From Chrysoperla carnea (lineage: Eukaryota > Arthropoda > Insecta > Neuroptera > Chrysopidae), in assembly GCF_905475395.1 (NCBI RefSeq), contig NC_058340.1:69790181-69854180 (forward strand): a stretch of 64,000 bases of DNA, given 5' to 3'. The notes beneath the pieces are model-generated. The model did no database searches. It was not told the origin of the DNA and worked only from the letters and a program-made list of their open reading frames with translations. The position numbers and the translations under genes were made by a program. Shown one piece after another: positions 24,050-34,461 of this stretch (positions within the stretch are counted from its first letter, which is position 1; each line of letters begins with the position of its first letter).

Positions 24050-25328
24050 GAACTGCCGCTTTTCAAATACAAAATTAAAAAGATATTATGTAAAATACTA
24101 TTATAAACAGTTAACTGCGCAACTCCACATTATTTCAATCTTTCAACTTGTTAAGACGGGTATTCACAAACTATATTATTCATAAATAATATTTTATTTT
24201 GAATTTTTGTTTATTGAATAACTTGTTTTTGTATATAACTCGTGTATTTTTAATTTTACACGAAAAATGATTATCACCGAAGTTGTTACAAATTAAATTT
24301 CCTACAATTTTGGTTCATATCAATTCTTAGAATCGATATTTTTCGATTTAAACCCGAAAAGAGGTGGCTGTGAATTCATGTTTGTTGCATAACTTGTTAA
24401 TTTTTAAACAATTGGCTGAGAAAATTGTTGAAATATCACGTATAGGCAGCTCTTAAATAGCCACACAAATATAACTGATAATACCATAACCATATAATTT
24501 GGGCCTTATTTGCGCTCTCACCGGTAAACAGTGATACATTTACTAACGTTAGAAAAAATATTTGTTTGAATAAAAAGTAATCGTTCATTTATGGTTACGA
24601 TTTTTTTAGAATCTATACGTTTTGGAAATAATTAAAAACGACAATAAAATATAACAAATGAAATCAATTATGAATTTATAATTGAATTTCATATAATTTC
24701 AATGATCCATCCATACAGATTAATTAGTTATAGGTAGATGGGTGCATCTAATTAGTAAACATTGATATATTATTTAAATATTTATAATAAATTATTTAAT
24801 AATAATATTTAGTAATATTTATTCTATAAATTTAATAATAATTATGAATTCATAATATGTATTGTAATCATATTATTATATTATCTGAAATACAGCATGT
24901 CGCGTACTTTTGTTGAAATTCCCAGACGGCAGGCCCCTACTTCCTACCACATACCTCCCTCCCCCCATAAAGAAAATAAGAAAATCTAGCTTTAATAGAT
25001 TTTATCGATTTTAACATTTAACTATTTTATATTTCGAAAAAGGTTTTTTTTGTGTAGAAAAACTTTTTTTAAAATTCTCTTTTATCTCTTACCAATAACG
25101 AAAACGCGAGTTCGAGTTGATCCTGAAGGCTAAGACTCAAAACAAGACCCTCTAAGATTTGTCCCCTTTGATAAGAACAATTTTTGCTTGAAAACAATAT
25201 ATATCATAAATAGCAAAAAGTGAAAAAATACTTAAGGTTTTGTGAAGTGAATCATTCTTCTGTTTATTCTAAATTTTTTTTAAACTAACCAATTTTTAGA
25301 ATTTTTCAACTAGTAATAATTATTTTTT

Positions 25329-25516
25329 CAAGAATTATTTATTAAAACTATTCCTGTTAATAATTCGCACTTAAATTAAATTTATCTCGAGTTAGGAAAA
25401 GTCAATTGACTTCACCTTTAACAGCCTAAAATACGCAAATTTTAATTCTATGACTTAAAATTCCTTCTATTGCTTATTCGGTTTTTAGAACCAGATTTCG
25501 TGATCATAGTGTGTTT
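25329..25516. other. spacer between the two duplicated copies
   Basis: About 190 bp present once. No repeat at the junctions beyond short AT tracts was seen. Confidence 0.6.
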
Positions 25517-26867
25517 TTTAATGTTTTTTTCAATGACACACTTCTTATGGGTTCACCAAGATAAAAGACACCTTAAGATATCTTTACACATTAACCGTAA
25601 CATATACTCAGTAATAACGAACTTAGCCATATAACTTCTTTAGATATACATACACAAAGATCGATTATACAAACTTATGTTGAAATTACATATTATTATT
25701 ATTCAAAATTTAACTAACCAAACGATAAATGTACGACCGTAAATAAGTCACCCATCGACGATTTCTTAACAAACCAGCTACCCACACCGTTTTCAAAACA
25801 AATAAAACAAATTAACCAAAACAGTTTAACTTAAAAGTAAGTTTTCTTCTTGTCTACCCCGTTCTATCCAAATTTGTAATAACGAACTTAAAATAATGGA
25901 TGAATTATACAGAGTCCACGAAGAAGAAGCTACGTTAAAGAAGCTACATTCCCTTAAATTCAAGATTTATTTCTGTTTGTATGTACTCAATGCAAAAATC
26001 GTACATTTGTGCAATGTGTATTGCCTAAAACAGTTAATATTTCAATAAAAAGTTTTAATTTACTCGATTTAATATAAATCGTTTATAGGCAATACAACTT
26101 ACATTGGTGTATAAATTTTGTAGAGCAAATCAGTTTGATGTCGTGTCAACTTGAGAGTCGAATAACACGAAAATGTGTCAGTCTTTTTCGGTCACGGGTT
26201 ATTTTTTATTCAGTACTACATAGTCTCAAAAGAATAAAACATGTGAATTGACAGTACTGATACCAAGAGAACGCGTGGTTTTTTTTCGTTTTCAAATCCG
26301 GTATACCTAAAATCTCAAAATAGATAGGTAGTATATCGTTTACATGACTCCCTGTACATATCTGTCTCTCATCAGCACTAATTGTCCTTTGTCATACGCA
26401 TTTATAACACGCAGAAGATAAATTAAATCGAATTTATGTAAATTTTATATTTTAAGGGAAAGTGGCCAAGTCGAACACTTTTATAATTACAATAGGTATT
26501 GGAAGTGTGCTTTTGAAAAAGGAAACAGAAAAAAAGTAATTTTCATTATGGGTGTTTTTTAGTAAAGGAGTTGCGTCAAAAGGGATGGCACTGAATTTTT
26601 CCCGGCGGAAATGTAAAGTAAAATGTGTGTCGTCTACAATTCACTCCATCGACTTTTGTTGGAAAGATTTCTTAGATTATACTAATTTTGACTTACGCAG
26701 CCGGGAAACGAAAATAAGACAAAAATATTAATAATATTAATTATTTATTTATTTTGAAATTAAATCAATTGGTAAAAACAATATTTTGAAGTAAGTATTC
26801 TTTATATTCAAATGTTGGTGTTTCTCGTATGCTTCAGGAAGGTCAAAATATGCTGCACTCTTTTAAC

Positions 26868-26873
26868 TTTATT
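26868..26873 (-). terminator. candidate polyadenylation signal, copy 2 gene
   Basis: AATAAA on the minus strand, at the same relative place as in copy 1, about 240 nt past the stop codon. Confidence 0.4.
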
Positions 26874-27112
26874 AACTCTGTTTTATTTTCTTTAGTTTTT
26901 TTTAAATCTGCATAGCTTGCAAATTGTAAAATTTCCGTATAAATTAAACTGAAATATTGAAGCATTTATGAAATGAAAATTCAAAAATATTGAAGCGTTT
27001 ATCAAACTAACTAAATATTTTAATTAAAATTGAAAATTTAAAGAAAAATAGTTCTTTGAATTATTATCCACTCTGTTAATTATTATCCTATCTAGGCACA
27101 AATTTTTAGCAC

Positions 27113-27958
27113 TTAATCTACGTCGTGAACATTGCTTTTCATAGTGGAATCATTTTTCGTTGCTGTCTTCGGCAAAGGTTTTGGTATCCATTTAATTTCC
27201 ATCGAAGCTTCAAATGATTGACGATTAAACACACAGTTTCCTTTATTAAAAAGGTTCATAGCAAATTCAGCTGTGCGAGTCAATGCCAACATCCAGTCAC
27301 TATTATTGTTGTCAACTCGAATATATTTTCCAATTGATGGAAAACGCTTATTTTCTGCAAATGGTGCACGAAATGGCAAATTTTTTTCACTCATTGCTGG
27401 CATAGTGAAATCGGGTACCGAAATTACTTTACCACATGTTCTTTCATTCAAAATTTTTGCAAACATTTTATCCGAGACCCATATTTGTCTTTCATATAAG
27501 AACATCATACCTTCATATGGGGTATAATAACCATTTTCTTCAGCTGTGTCTTGGTTATTTGAATCCTTTTTCCACAGAATTTTATGCATTTTTTCAAATG
27601 ATAGTCGATCAATCATTTCACATTGAAATGCATACATCATTCTACTTGCTACGCCTAAATTATTTTGCTTCCGGTTCGGTTTATCAATAAATTGAATTTG
27701 AGAAAAAAGTGCATACAATTGAGAAAACACACCAATTCTACAATATTTCCCAACCTCTGGAAAACGTTTGTTTTTGTTAAATGGAGCACGAAATGGTAAA
27801 TTAATTTCTTCTTCCGGTAACTGCTTCACATTGGGTATACTTGCTAAATTATCCAACATTATATCATCAATTATTTTTGCTAACATCCTATCTGATAACC
27901 ATATTTGGCTTTCATGTACAATCACCAGGCCTTCATAATTAGTGTAGTAACCTTCCAT
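27113..27958 (-). CDS. unrecognised two-repeat protein, copy 2 (281 residues)
   Basis: Paralogue of the gene at 22629-23477 with the same two-repeat layout, same ATG, same stop context and same 5' intron (28420-27990, 431 nt). The frame is intact, which for a copy this diverged in protein argues that it is used. Codons 1-72 hold a single change against copy 1 (M19I). The next 40 hold about eleven changes and a one-residue gap. Repeat 2 after GKY differs in about half of 35 residues (for example TRTAEFAMNLFNKG against TNPGTKAMDLFNRR). Very few silent changes are seen, for example two in the P-Y codons near 27515. Either strong diversifying selection or conversion from a divergent third paralogue would explain this. 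Function is unknown. Confidence 0.8.
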   Translation of the reverse strand: MEGYYTNYEGLVIVHESQIWLSDRMLAKIIDDIMLDNLASIPNVKQLPEEEINLPFRAPFNKNKRFPEVGKYCRIGVFSQLYALFSQIQFIDKPNRKQNNLGVASRMMYAFQCEMIDRLSFEKMHKILWKKDSNNQDTAEENGYYTPYEGMMFLYERQIWVSDKMFAKILNERTCGKVISVPDFTMPAMSEKNLPFRAPFAENKRFPSIGKYIRVDNNNSDWMLALTRTAEFAMNLFNKGNCVFNRQSFEASMEIKWIPKPLPKTATKNDSTMKSNVHDVD

Positions 27959-28420
27959 TATAGGAATTGTAGAAAATTCTTCTGAGTTCCTGACAATAAA
28001 AATAAAAATCCGTTAAATTACGTCAAAGAAATACCTTCTACCGACATAATTTCAAAGGCCCTAGCTCCAAAAAATTTCCTAAATTTTTATTTAGAATTCC
28101 CGAATTTGTGTTAAAAAAAGCATCTTTTATGGCATTTGAAAGCTCAAAAGAAGAAAAAATAATTGATTAATTATGTTGAAATTTTATTAACCCTAATACC
28201 AGTTACAGATCGTTTTGGATGATCCTTAAAGTAGGTAAAAATTAATTATATTAATCAAAAATACTTTTAAAAAGAGCTTTTTAAGTTATAACGGCACATT
28301 AATCCGTGTTTAATTAGAGAAACGGATAATTTAAGGGAAGAAAGATAGTTAATGAAATTTTATACTGATATGGCTTATCCAAAACTTAACAAAACTCAAA
28401 AGTTAATTATATTCACTTAC

Positions 28421-28537
28421 CTGAATAGTTATTTATTTATTATATTTTTAATCTAAAATCTATGTTTATTAGGTATTAATTTTAACGCACAAATTATAAT
28501 TATTTTAACACACAAATTATAAATTATATTTGCAACT
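28421..28537 (-). promoter_or_regulatory. untranslated first exon and candidate initiator, copy 2 gene
   Basis: Same exon as in copy 1: TTCAGTTG initiator candidate at about 28537, donor CAG|GTAAGTG at 28421/28420. The Helitron begins 46 bp upstream, so everything further upstream has been displaced by 1.1 kb. A TATATAAAT word abuts the Helitron, about 42 bp before the candidate start, rather far for a TATA box. Confidence 0.5.
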
Positions 28538-28582
28538 GAACTGCTGCTTTTCAAATACAAAATTAAAAAGATTTATATAAAA

Positions 28583-29658
28583 TCCATACTAATATTATAA
28601 ATGCGAAAGTAACTCTGTCTGTCTGTCTGTTACTCTTTCACGCCTAAACGGCTGAACGGATTTTGATGAAATTTGGTATGGTGATAGATGATAACCTAGA
28701 AATGGTCATAGGCTATAAATAATCACGCCATCGTTCTTAGGGGGTAGGCAGTAGGCAGATAACTAAATTGAGTTAGTGATTTTTAGTCGTTTTTGTTGGA
28801 ACTTTTGCTCTTTTACGTCTAAACGGCTGAACAGATTTTGATGAAATTTAGTAAGGTAATAGATGGTTACCTAAAAACGGATATAAGATCAAAATGATCA
28901 CGTCATCGTACTTAGGGGGTAGGAAGTAGGCAGAAAACTGAATTGAGTTAGTGATTTTTTTATGGTTTTTGCTGGGAGTTTTGCTCTATCATGCCTAAAC
29001 GGCTGAACGGATTTTGATGAAATTTAGTTAGGTGATAGATAGTAACCTAGAAAAGGATATGGGCTATTAATATTCATGCTATCGTACTTAAGGCGTAGGC
29101 AGTAGGCAAAAAACTAATTAAGTTAGTGATTTTTAATCGTTTGTTTTAAAAGTTTACCTCATTCACGCCATAACGTCTGAACGGATTTTTATAAGACTTG
29201 TTAAATATAAAGATAGGATCCTAGGCACGGACACAGGCTACTTTTTACGGCGGGAAAATACCTCATTCCCGCTGAAATCTAGCGTGATCGTGTCAAGAAG
29301 CGCATGACGCCATAGCTACTGAAATGATTTTGATGTTTTTTTTTTAACTGAGTGTTACTAAGACTTCAAGTTAGTATTTGATCACTTTTCTAACTTAGAG
29401 GGTCGGTAGGCGCACTGTCTATCATCGGGGGTTGGCAGGTAGGTAGTTAGTAGTATTTTAAACCGATTTACATTATTTACTTTTTATATTTACTAAGGAA
29501 ACATTCGGAGCTATCCATTATGTATCTTAGGTTGCTTTTGACAAATTTTGATGTGAAGTTGAGGACTGGAACACGATAGTGGGACATTGATGCAGGGGGA
29601 CTTACAGCCGGGAGAAAACAAAAAAACTTATGCGGACGAAGTCTCGGGTAAAAGCTAG
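28583..29658 (+). mobile_element. non-autonomous Helitron, precise insertion between A and T
   Basis: The element begins TCCATACTAATATTATAAAT and ends GTAAAAGCTAG. It sits between AAAA and TACTATTATAAAC. Copy 1 of the duplication keeps the uninterrupted AAAATACTATTATAAAC at about 24095-24111, so the insertion is exactly between A and T with no target duplication, the Helitron hallmark. It followed the duplication, or copy 1 kept the ancestral state. Inside are a GTCT microsatellite and four diverged tandem units of about 175 bp, each with CTAAACGGCTGAACGG or a variant. No Rep/helicase sequence is present. Confidence 0.93.
28646..29340 (+). repeat. four tandem 175-bp units inside the Helitron
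   Basis: AAACGGCTGAACGG-type landmarks recur at 28646, 28821, 28997 and 29171, each followed by TTTTGATGAAATTT or a variant and GGGGGTAGG. The short Helitron at 61-347 has one such unit, so the longer element arose by internal amplification of its 5' part. Confidence 0.75.
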
Positions 29659-31031
29659 TACTATTATAAACAGTTAACTGCGCAATTCCACATTATTTCA
29701 ATCTTTCAATTTTTCATAAACTATGAGTCATTTAGTCATAGATAATATATTAAATTAGCCTAATATAATTAGAATTTTACTTGGGAAAAATGCATAATAG
29801 CAATTTTCCTTCGAAAATCATTAGGGGGCTCACAGGTAGTCTACATTTCGGATTTCGGGATTCCAATCCCATTACGTCATCCGCCATCTTCAATTTGGAG
29901 GGCGAATTTTTGTTTATTGAATAACTTGTTTTTGTAAAACTCGTGTATTTTTAATTTTACACGAAAAATAATTATCACCGAAGTTGTTACAAATTAAATT
30001 TCCTACAATTTTGGTTCATATCAATTCTTAGAATCGATATTTTTCGATTTAAACCCGAAAAAAGGTGGTCGTGACTTCATGTTTGTTGCATAACTTGTTA
30101 ATTTTTAAACAATTGACTGAGAAAATTGTTGAAATATCACGTATAGGCAGCTCTTAAATAGCCACACAAATATAACTGATAATACCATAACCATATAATT
30201 TGGGCCTTATTTGCGCTCTCACCGGTAAACAGTGATACATTTACTAACCTTAGAAAAAATATTTGTTTGAATAAAAAGAAATCGTTCATTTATGGTTACG
30301 ATTTTTTTAGAATCTATACGTTTTGGAAATAATTAAAAACGACAATAAAATATAACAAATGAAATCAATTATGAATTTATAATTGAATTTCATATAATTT
30401 CAATGATCCATCCATACAGATTAATTAGTTATAGGTAGATGGGTGCATCTAATTAGTAAACATTGATATATTATTTAAATATTTATAATAAATTATTTAA
30501 TAATAATATTTAGTAATATTTATTCTATAAATTTAATAATAATTATGAATTCATAATATGTATTGTAATCATATTATTATATTTATCTGAAATACAGCAT
30601 GTCGCATACTCCTGTTGAAATTCCCAGACAGCAGCCCCCTACTTCTTACCACATACCCCCTTCCCCCCGTAAAGAAAATAAGAAAATCTAGCTTTAATAG
30701 AATTTATCGATTTTAACATTTAACTATTTTATATTTCGAAAAAGGTTTTTTTTGTGTAGAAAAACTTTTTTTAAAATTCTCTTTTATCTCTTACCAATAA
30801 CGAAAACGCGAGTTCGAGTTGATCCTGAAGGCTAAGACTCAAAACAAGACCCTCTAAGATTTGTCCCCTTTGATAAGAACAATTTTTGCTTGAAAATAAT
30901 ATATATCATAAATAGCAAAAAGTGCAAAAATACTTAAGGTTTTGTGAAGTGAATCCATTCTTCTGTTTATTCTAAAGTTTTTTTAAACTAATCAATTTTT
31001 AGAATTTTTCAACTAGTAATAATTATTTTAG

Positions 31032-31329
31032 TTTTAATTATTCTTAAAAGAATATTTGCTTAGTTTACGCATCTTCTGATGACGATGAATGTTAAAACAT
31101 ACTGTATATACCATAATAATACCTAATATTTTATTAATTATTTGAACAAATAGGTTTTAATGATAGTTTTATAGCTATCTATCAGCTTATACAGGTGATT
31201 TTTTTTAAGTTTCCTGCCTTATATTTCGAAATCGAAATGGAAAATTATAAAAAACGAAAAAAGATACACATTTTATACCGGCTTTTTGTTTATTGCCACA
31301 AAAAGGAAACTTTAGTTTGCAAAACTGTA
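31032..31329. other. intergenic DNA
   Basis: Nothing recognised between the end of the duplication and the solo terminal repeat that follows. Confidence 0.5.
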
Positions 31330-31662
31330 AGAATACAATGGAAAACAATGATATTTACGAAAAAATGTTGCAAACAAAAGTTGTTTATTTTTTTATAAGG
31401 AACATTAAACTTTTGTTCTATATCTAACGGTATTCAAGAGGGTCCTACAGACTCAAGACCCAATTTTCATATGCTGCTCATTTACGAACTAACACTTTTT
31501 ACGTGTTGAGCATGCTATAAAAATTTCAGCATGACTTCTTAAGTGATTTTATGAACACCTATACCAATATTTTGTTTGTAGCATCAATATTTGCAAAGCG
31601 TTAAAAACTTGGATCTAAAATTAGTATACCTTGATATATAGTTCATATATACAGGGTAGAAA
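31330..31662. repeat. solo right end of the long-TIR family
   Basis: Shares with 17205-17514 the landmarks GCAAACAAAAGTTG, GATTTTATGAACACCTATACCAA, AGCATCAATATT and TAGTATACCTTGATATA, in the same orientation. No matching left end lies within reach. Confidence 0.55.
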
Positions 31663-32746
31663 AACAGGTTGTATTTATTATAACTGTATATATACTTTAA
31701 AAAAGTATACAGTCAGGAGTCCTTACGCCCTGTTTAACGTGGATTTTCTTTCAAAGAAAATCAGGTATCGAGGGGACATCTCATAGGCACCTTGAATTGA
31801 ACCTTTTCGTAAATTCGACTTTTTCGTGGATATGGTATTAGATCAAATGGTTCGAATTAGTTTCTTCAACTATTGCACCAGAAAGAACGTTTTTTTCTTA
31901 TTACAGCTTTATCTCTTAACAAGTCAAAAAGAATCTATTACAAATAGTATTGAAATGTATGTATTCAAACGAGACTGTGCATACAGCATTAAACGCGTGT
32001 TATTGTAATGCTCTTGTGTTTTTAGAATCATTTTAGATGTATATACAAACAAACAATATCATTTTTGAGTGACTGGTAGAGAGAGGTGTAGAAAGTCCGG
32101 ACAGACGAAAAGTGTTCTGATTACTGCAATATATAAAAAGCAAATCATGCAAAACATTTATTTCATAATTTTTTCACATATTATCAATTTTTATATCAAT
32201 TTTAACAGATAATAATAATAGTTATTATTAAGTATTATCATAATGCTAAATTAAATAGTTAACAATGATATAAAAATTATTATCAAAATTGATTAAATGA
32301 AAATTTCTACAATAAAATATAATAAATGAATTGTTAATAAATAAATAGTACTAAACAATTATTATAGTCTAATAATAATTATTATAATAATGAAAATTAT
32401 TATTTAATATTCATATAAGTATTATTTTATATGTATAATATAAAATTTTATTCTATTATTTGTGTACTATGTTCTACCGGCGAGTAAATTTAGCACTTTT
32501 AACCTGTATACAAAATTAGAAACCAAGCGAAAATCCAGACTTTTTAAAAAGGTGATAAGCAGGACACAGTACCAGCAAATCGACCAAATGCGAATGGGAG
32601 TATGAACTCGCTCATGAACGATATAGTGTATTCCTACAAAGGAGATGATTACAAAATATATAACGCCCTAATCAAAATTTTGTACAGTGTATTTGTAAAT
32701 TAATCAATCTGTAAAATGTTGTTAGTTTGTTCGCTCTCAAAAATTA
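31663..32746. other. AT-rich intergenic DNA
   Basis: Simple AT-rich sequence with AATAAT runs at 32200-32450. No gene is seen. Confidence 0.55.
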
Positions 32747-33341
32747 CAAAAGTATACATGCGTTTGTTTACACACCACAGTTTCGTCACATTTAAATTCT
32801 AAACTACTGAACCAATTTTGATGAAATTTTTACAACTTATTAATTAAATTAATCACCAGTATACATTTTACATTAAATAATTTTATTTAGGTTCTTTACT
32901 TAAATAGCAAATTCAAGCTTTCGTTTTTTTTTATTAATATCATCGATTTCCAGATGTTTAGAAAAGCAAGTCCGAATAATCGTTCTTGTCCCATTGAGGC
33001 ACACAACTAAGATATTACCTCGTGAAGTGTAGAAAACGTTCTCTCTGCGAGCTATGCCGACCGGAAGAGCTACGTTGCAAATCTTGGTCGCATACTTCAA
33101 TGAGTTGTGCTACCGATTCTAGGATGGCGGAATTATTTTCACGTTTTGTTTTCCATTTGGCCATCCAGAGTCGGTATTCATTTATAATGCTTGATTCACA
33201 ATCATTGATGATATCGCCGGTACATCTGAACCACTTTCATCTTTCATCGGTACATCTGATTTGGTTCATTGATAATGGAATCTAATATGGGGGATGTAAA
33301 TTGATAACAGTAACACGTGCGAAGCCGTAATCAAAAGCTAG
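32747..33341 (+). mobile_element. Helitron-like unit carrying hAT transposase sequence
   Basis: The 3' end GCGAAGCCGTAATCAAAAGCTAG followed by T at 33342 matches the family 3' end (compare GCGGACGAAGTCTCGGGTAAAAGCTAG at 29658). The left part has CTAAACTACTGAACCAATTT followed by TGATGAAATTT, the Helitron 5' motif. The exact 5' base is uncertain. The interior contains a hAT transposase fragment on the opposite strand. Confidence 0.55.
33072..33209 (-). pseudogene. hAT transposase fragment inside the Helitron-like unit
   Basis: An open stretch of 46 codons reads INEYRLWMAKWKTKRENNSA, then ILESVAQLIEVCDQDL. This fits the segment just before the C-terminal dimerisation domain of hAT proteins of the zinc-finger MYM / 52 kDa repressor type (E..LW..KW...N....S....L..C...L, normally followed by FPNI). 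After DL the hAT pattern is lost, and no FPNI or ERSFS motif follows. It could have been captured by the Helitron or have inserted earlier. Confidence 0.55.
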
Positions 33342-33471
33342 TAAGTAAACCTATGACTTTCTTCAGCTAAAAAAAAGTGCCAAATTTATATACAACCTTA
33401 AATATTTTAAATAATCAAAAATAGATAATTTTGGATTGAATGGCCCTTATACAGTTTTACAAATATATGTA

Positions 33472-33889
33472 CAGTCAAACCTGGATAAACGAGAGTTCGA
33501 GGGAGCACAATCTCATTCTCGGTTATAGAGGTTTCTCACTAACCCGAGTTTCTCGCTAATGCAGGTACATGGATAGCGTTTCTCTCTTATAAAGGTACGC
33601 AGCAATAACAAGTCACAGCAAGTACAAATGTAGTAAATATATTTTTTTTGTAGATATAATTCCTCCTAAATAATATAAATAAATAAAGCTCGACTGTCGC
33701 TTATAGAGGTATAGATAAGTAGCAGTCTCACTTACGGAGGTCCATGAGGGAAAAACGACTCTCTCTTACAGAGGTTTCTGTTTCTTGCTAATAGAGGTTT
33801 TGGGAGCTTAAAATGACGGGTCTTGGCTAATTACTCTCACTTATAGAGTTTTCTCACTTATCCAGTTCTCACTTACCCAGGTTTGATTG
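33472..33889. mobile_element. TA-flanked pogo/Tigger-like MITE
   Basis: TA at 33470-33471 and 33890-33891 flanks a 418-bp element. The ends are CAGTCAAACCTGGATAA and CAATCAAACCTGGGTAA (right end read on the minus strand), differing at two positions. TA target plus CAGT..AACC ends fit pogo-type Tc1/mariner MITEs. Its interior is built from degenerate copies of CTCACTTATAGAGGTTTCT that resemble the terminal repeat itself. Confidence 0.7.
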
Positions 33890-34461
33890 TATATGAATAA
33901 TAGCAATTTTCATAATTGATTACCTTTGAACAATAAAATATATTTCAATTCATAATTATTACGATATTCAGCACGTCTGTTCTGCTTGCTAGGGTAGGTA
34001 CATGTTATGGAAGTACAAATTATTATAATTTTATAATAATTAAAGGCATCAATGAATTTGATAGATATTTTATATAATTGTATTGTGTTTGTTAATTATT
34101 ATTATTCATAATTTAATTCATTATAATTAATACTAATTACTAAAACCAATAGGTCTGCCTGCTACGATTTCCTTTTTTTTGTTGCAAACCTGTCATTGAC
34201 TTTATACTTTTATATAGTGAGAAATGTACCAACATTTGAGGTAATTGCTTAGGTCAGCTAGGGATATTTATTCAAAAAAAATACATTTATCAAAAGAATA
34301 TAGGGACATTTATCAAAAACACATACATTGAATGTCATTTTCATATCACAAAATGTTTTCCATAAAACATCGTGATTTCATAGAACTTTTTCGCTTTTTG
34401 ACTTAAAAAAAATACTTATCACGTATCACTTTTACATTTTTTCTTACGAATCTACATACTA

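Larger units (their letters stand above)
21028..25328. repeat. segmental tandem duplication, copy 1 (4.3 kb)
   Basis: Aligns along its length to 25517-31031 in direct orientation, with a spacer of only 188 bp. The first 380 bp show about two differences outside run-length changes. Copy 1 lacks the Helitron present in copy 2 and differs at 24145-24207, where copy 2 has about 200 bp of other sequence (29708-29905). The ends are not inverted repeats and no target duplication is visible, so this looks like a segmental duplication and not a transposon. Confidence 0.9.
25517..31031. repeat. segmental tandem duplication, copy 2 (5.5 kb with inserts)
   Basis: Direct copy of 21028-25328, enlarged by a 1076-bp Helitron at 28583 and by a different 200-bp stretch at 29708-29905. 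Homology stops at CTAGTAATAATTATTTT (end of both copies). Confidence 0.9.

Noticed and set aside
21028-31031. The duplicated segment as a large transposon
   Set aside because: There are no inverted or direct terminal repeats, no target duplication and no mobility gene; the two copies are simply adjacent.
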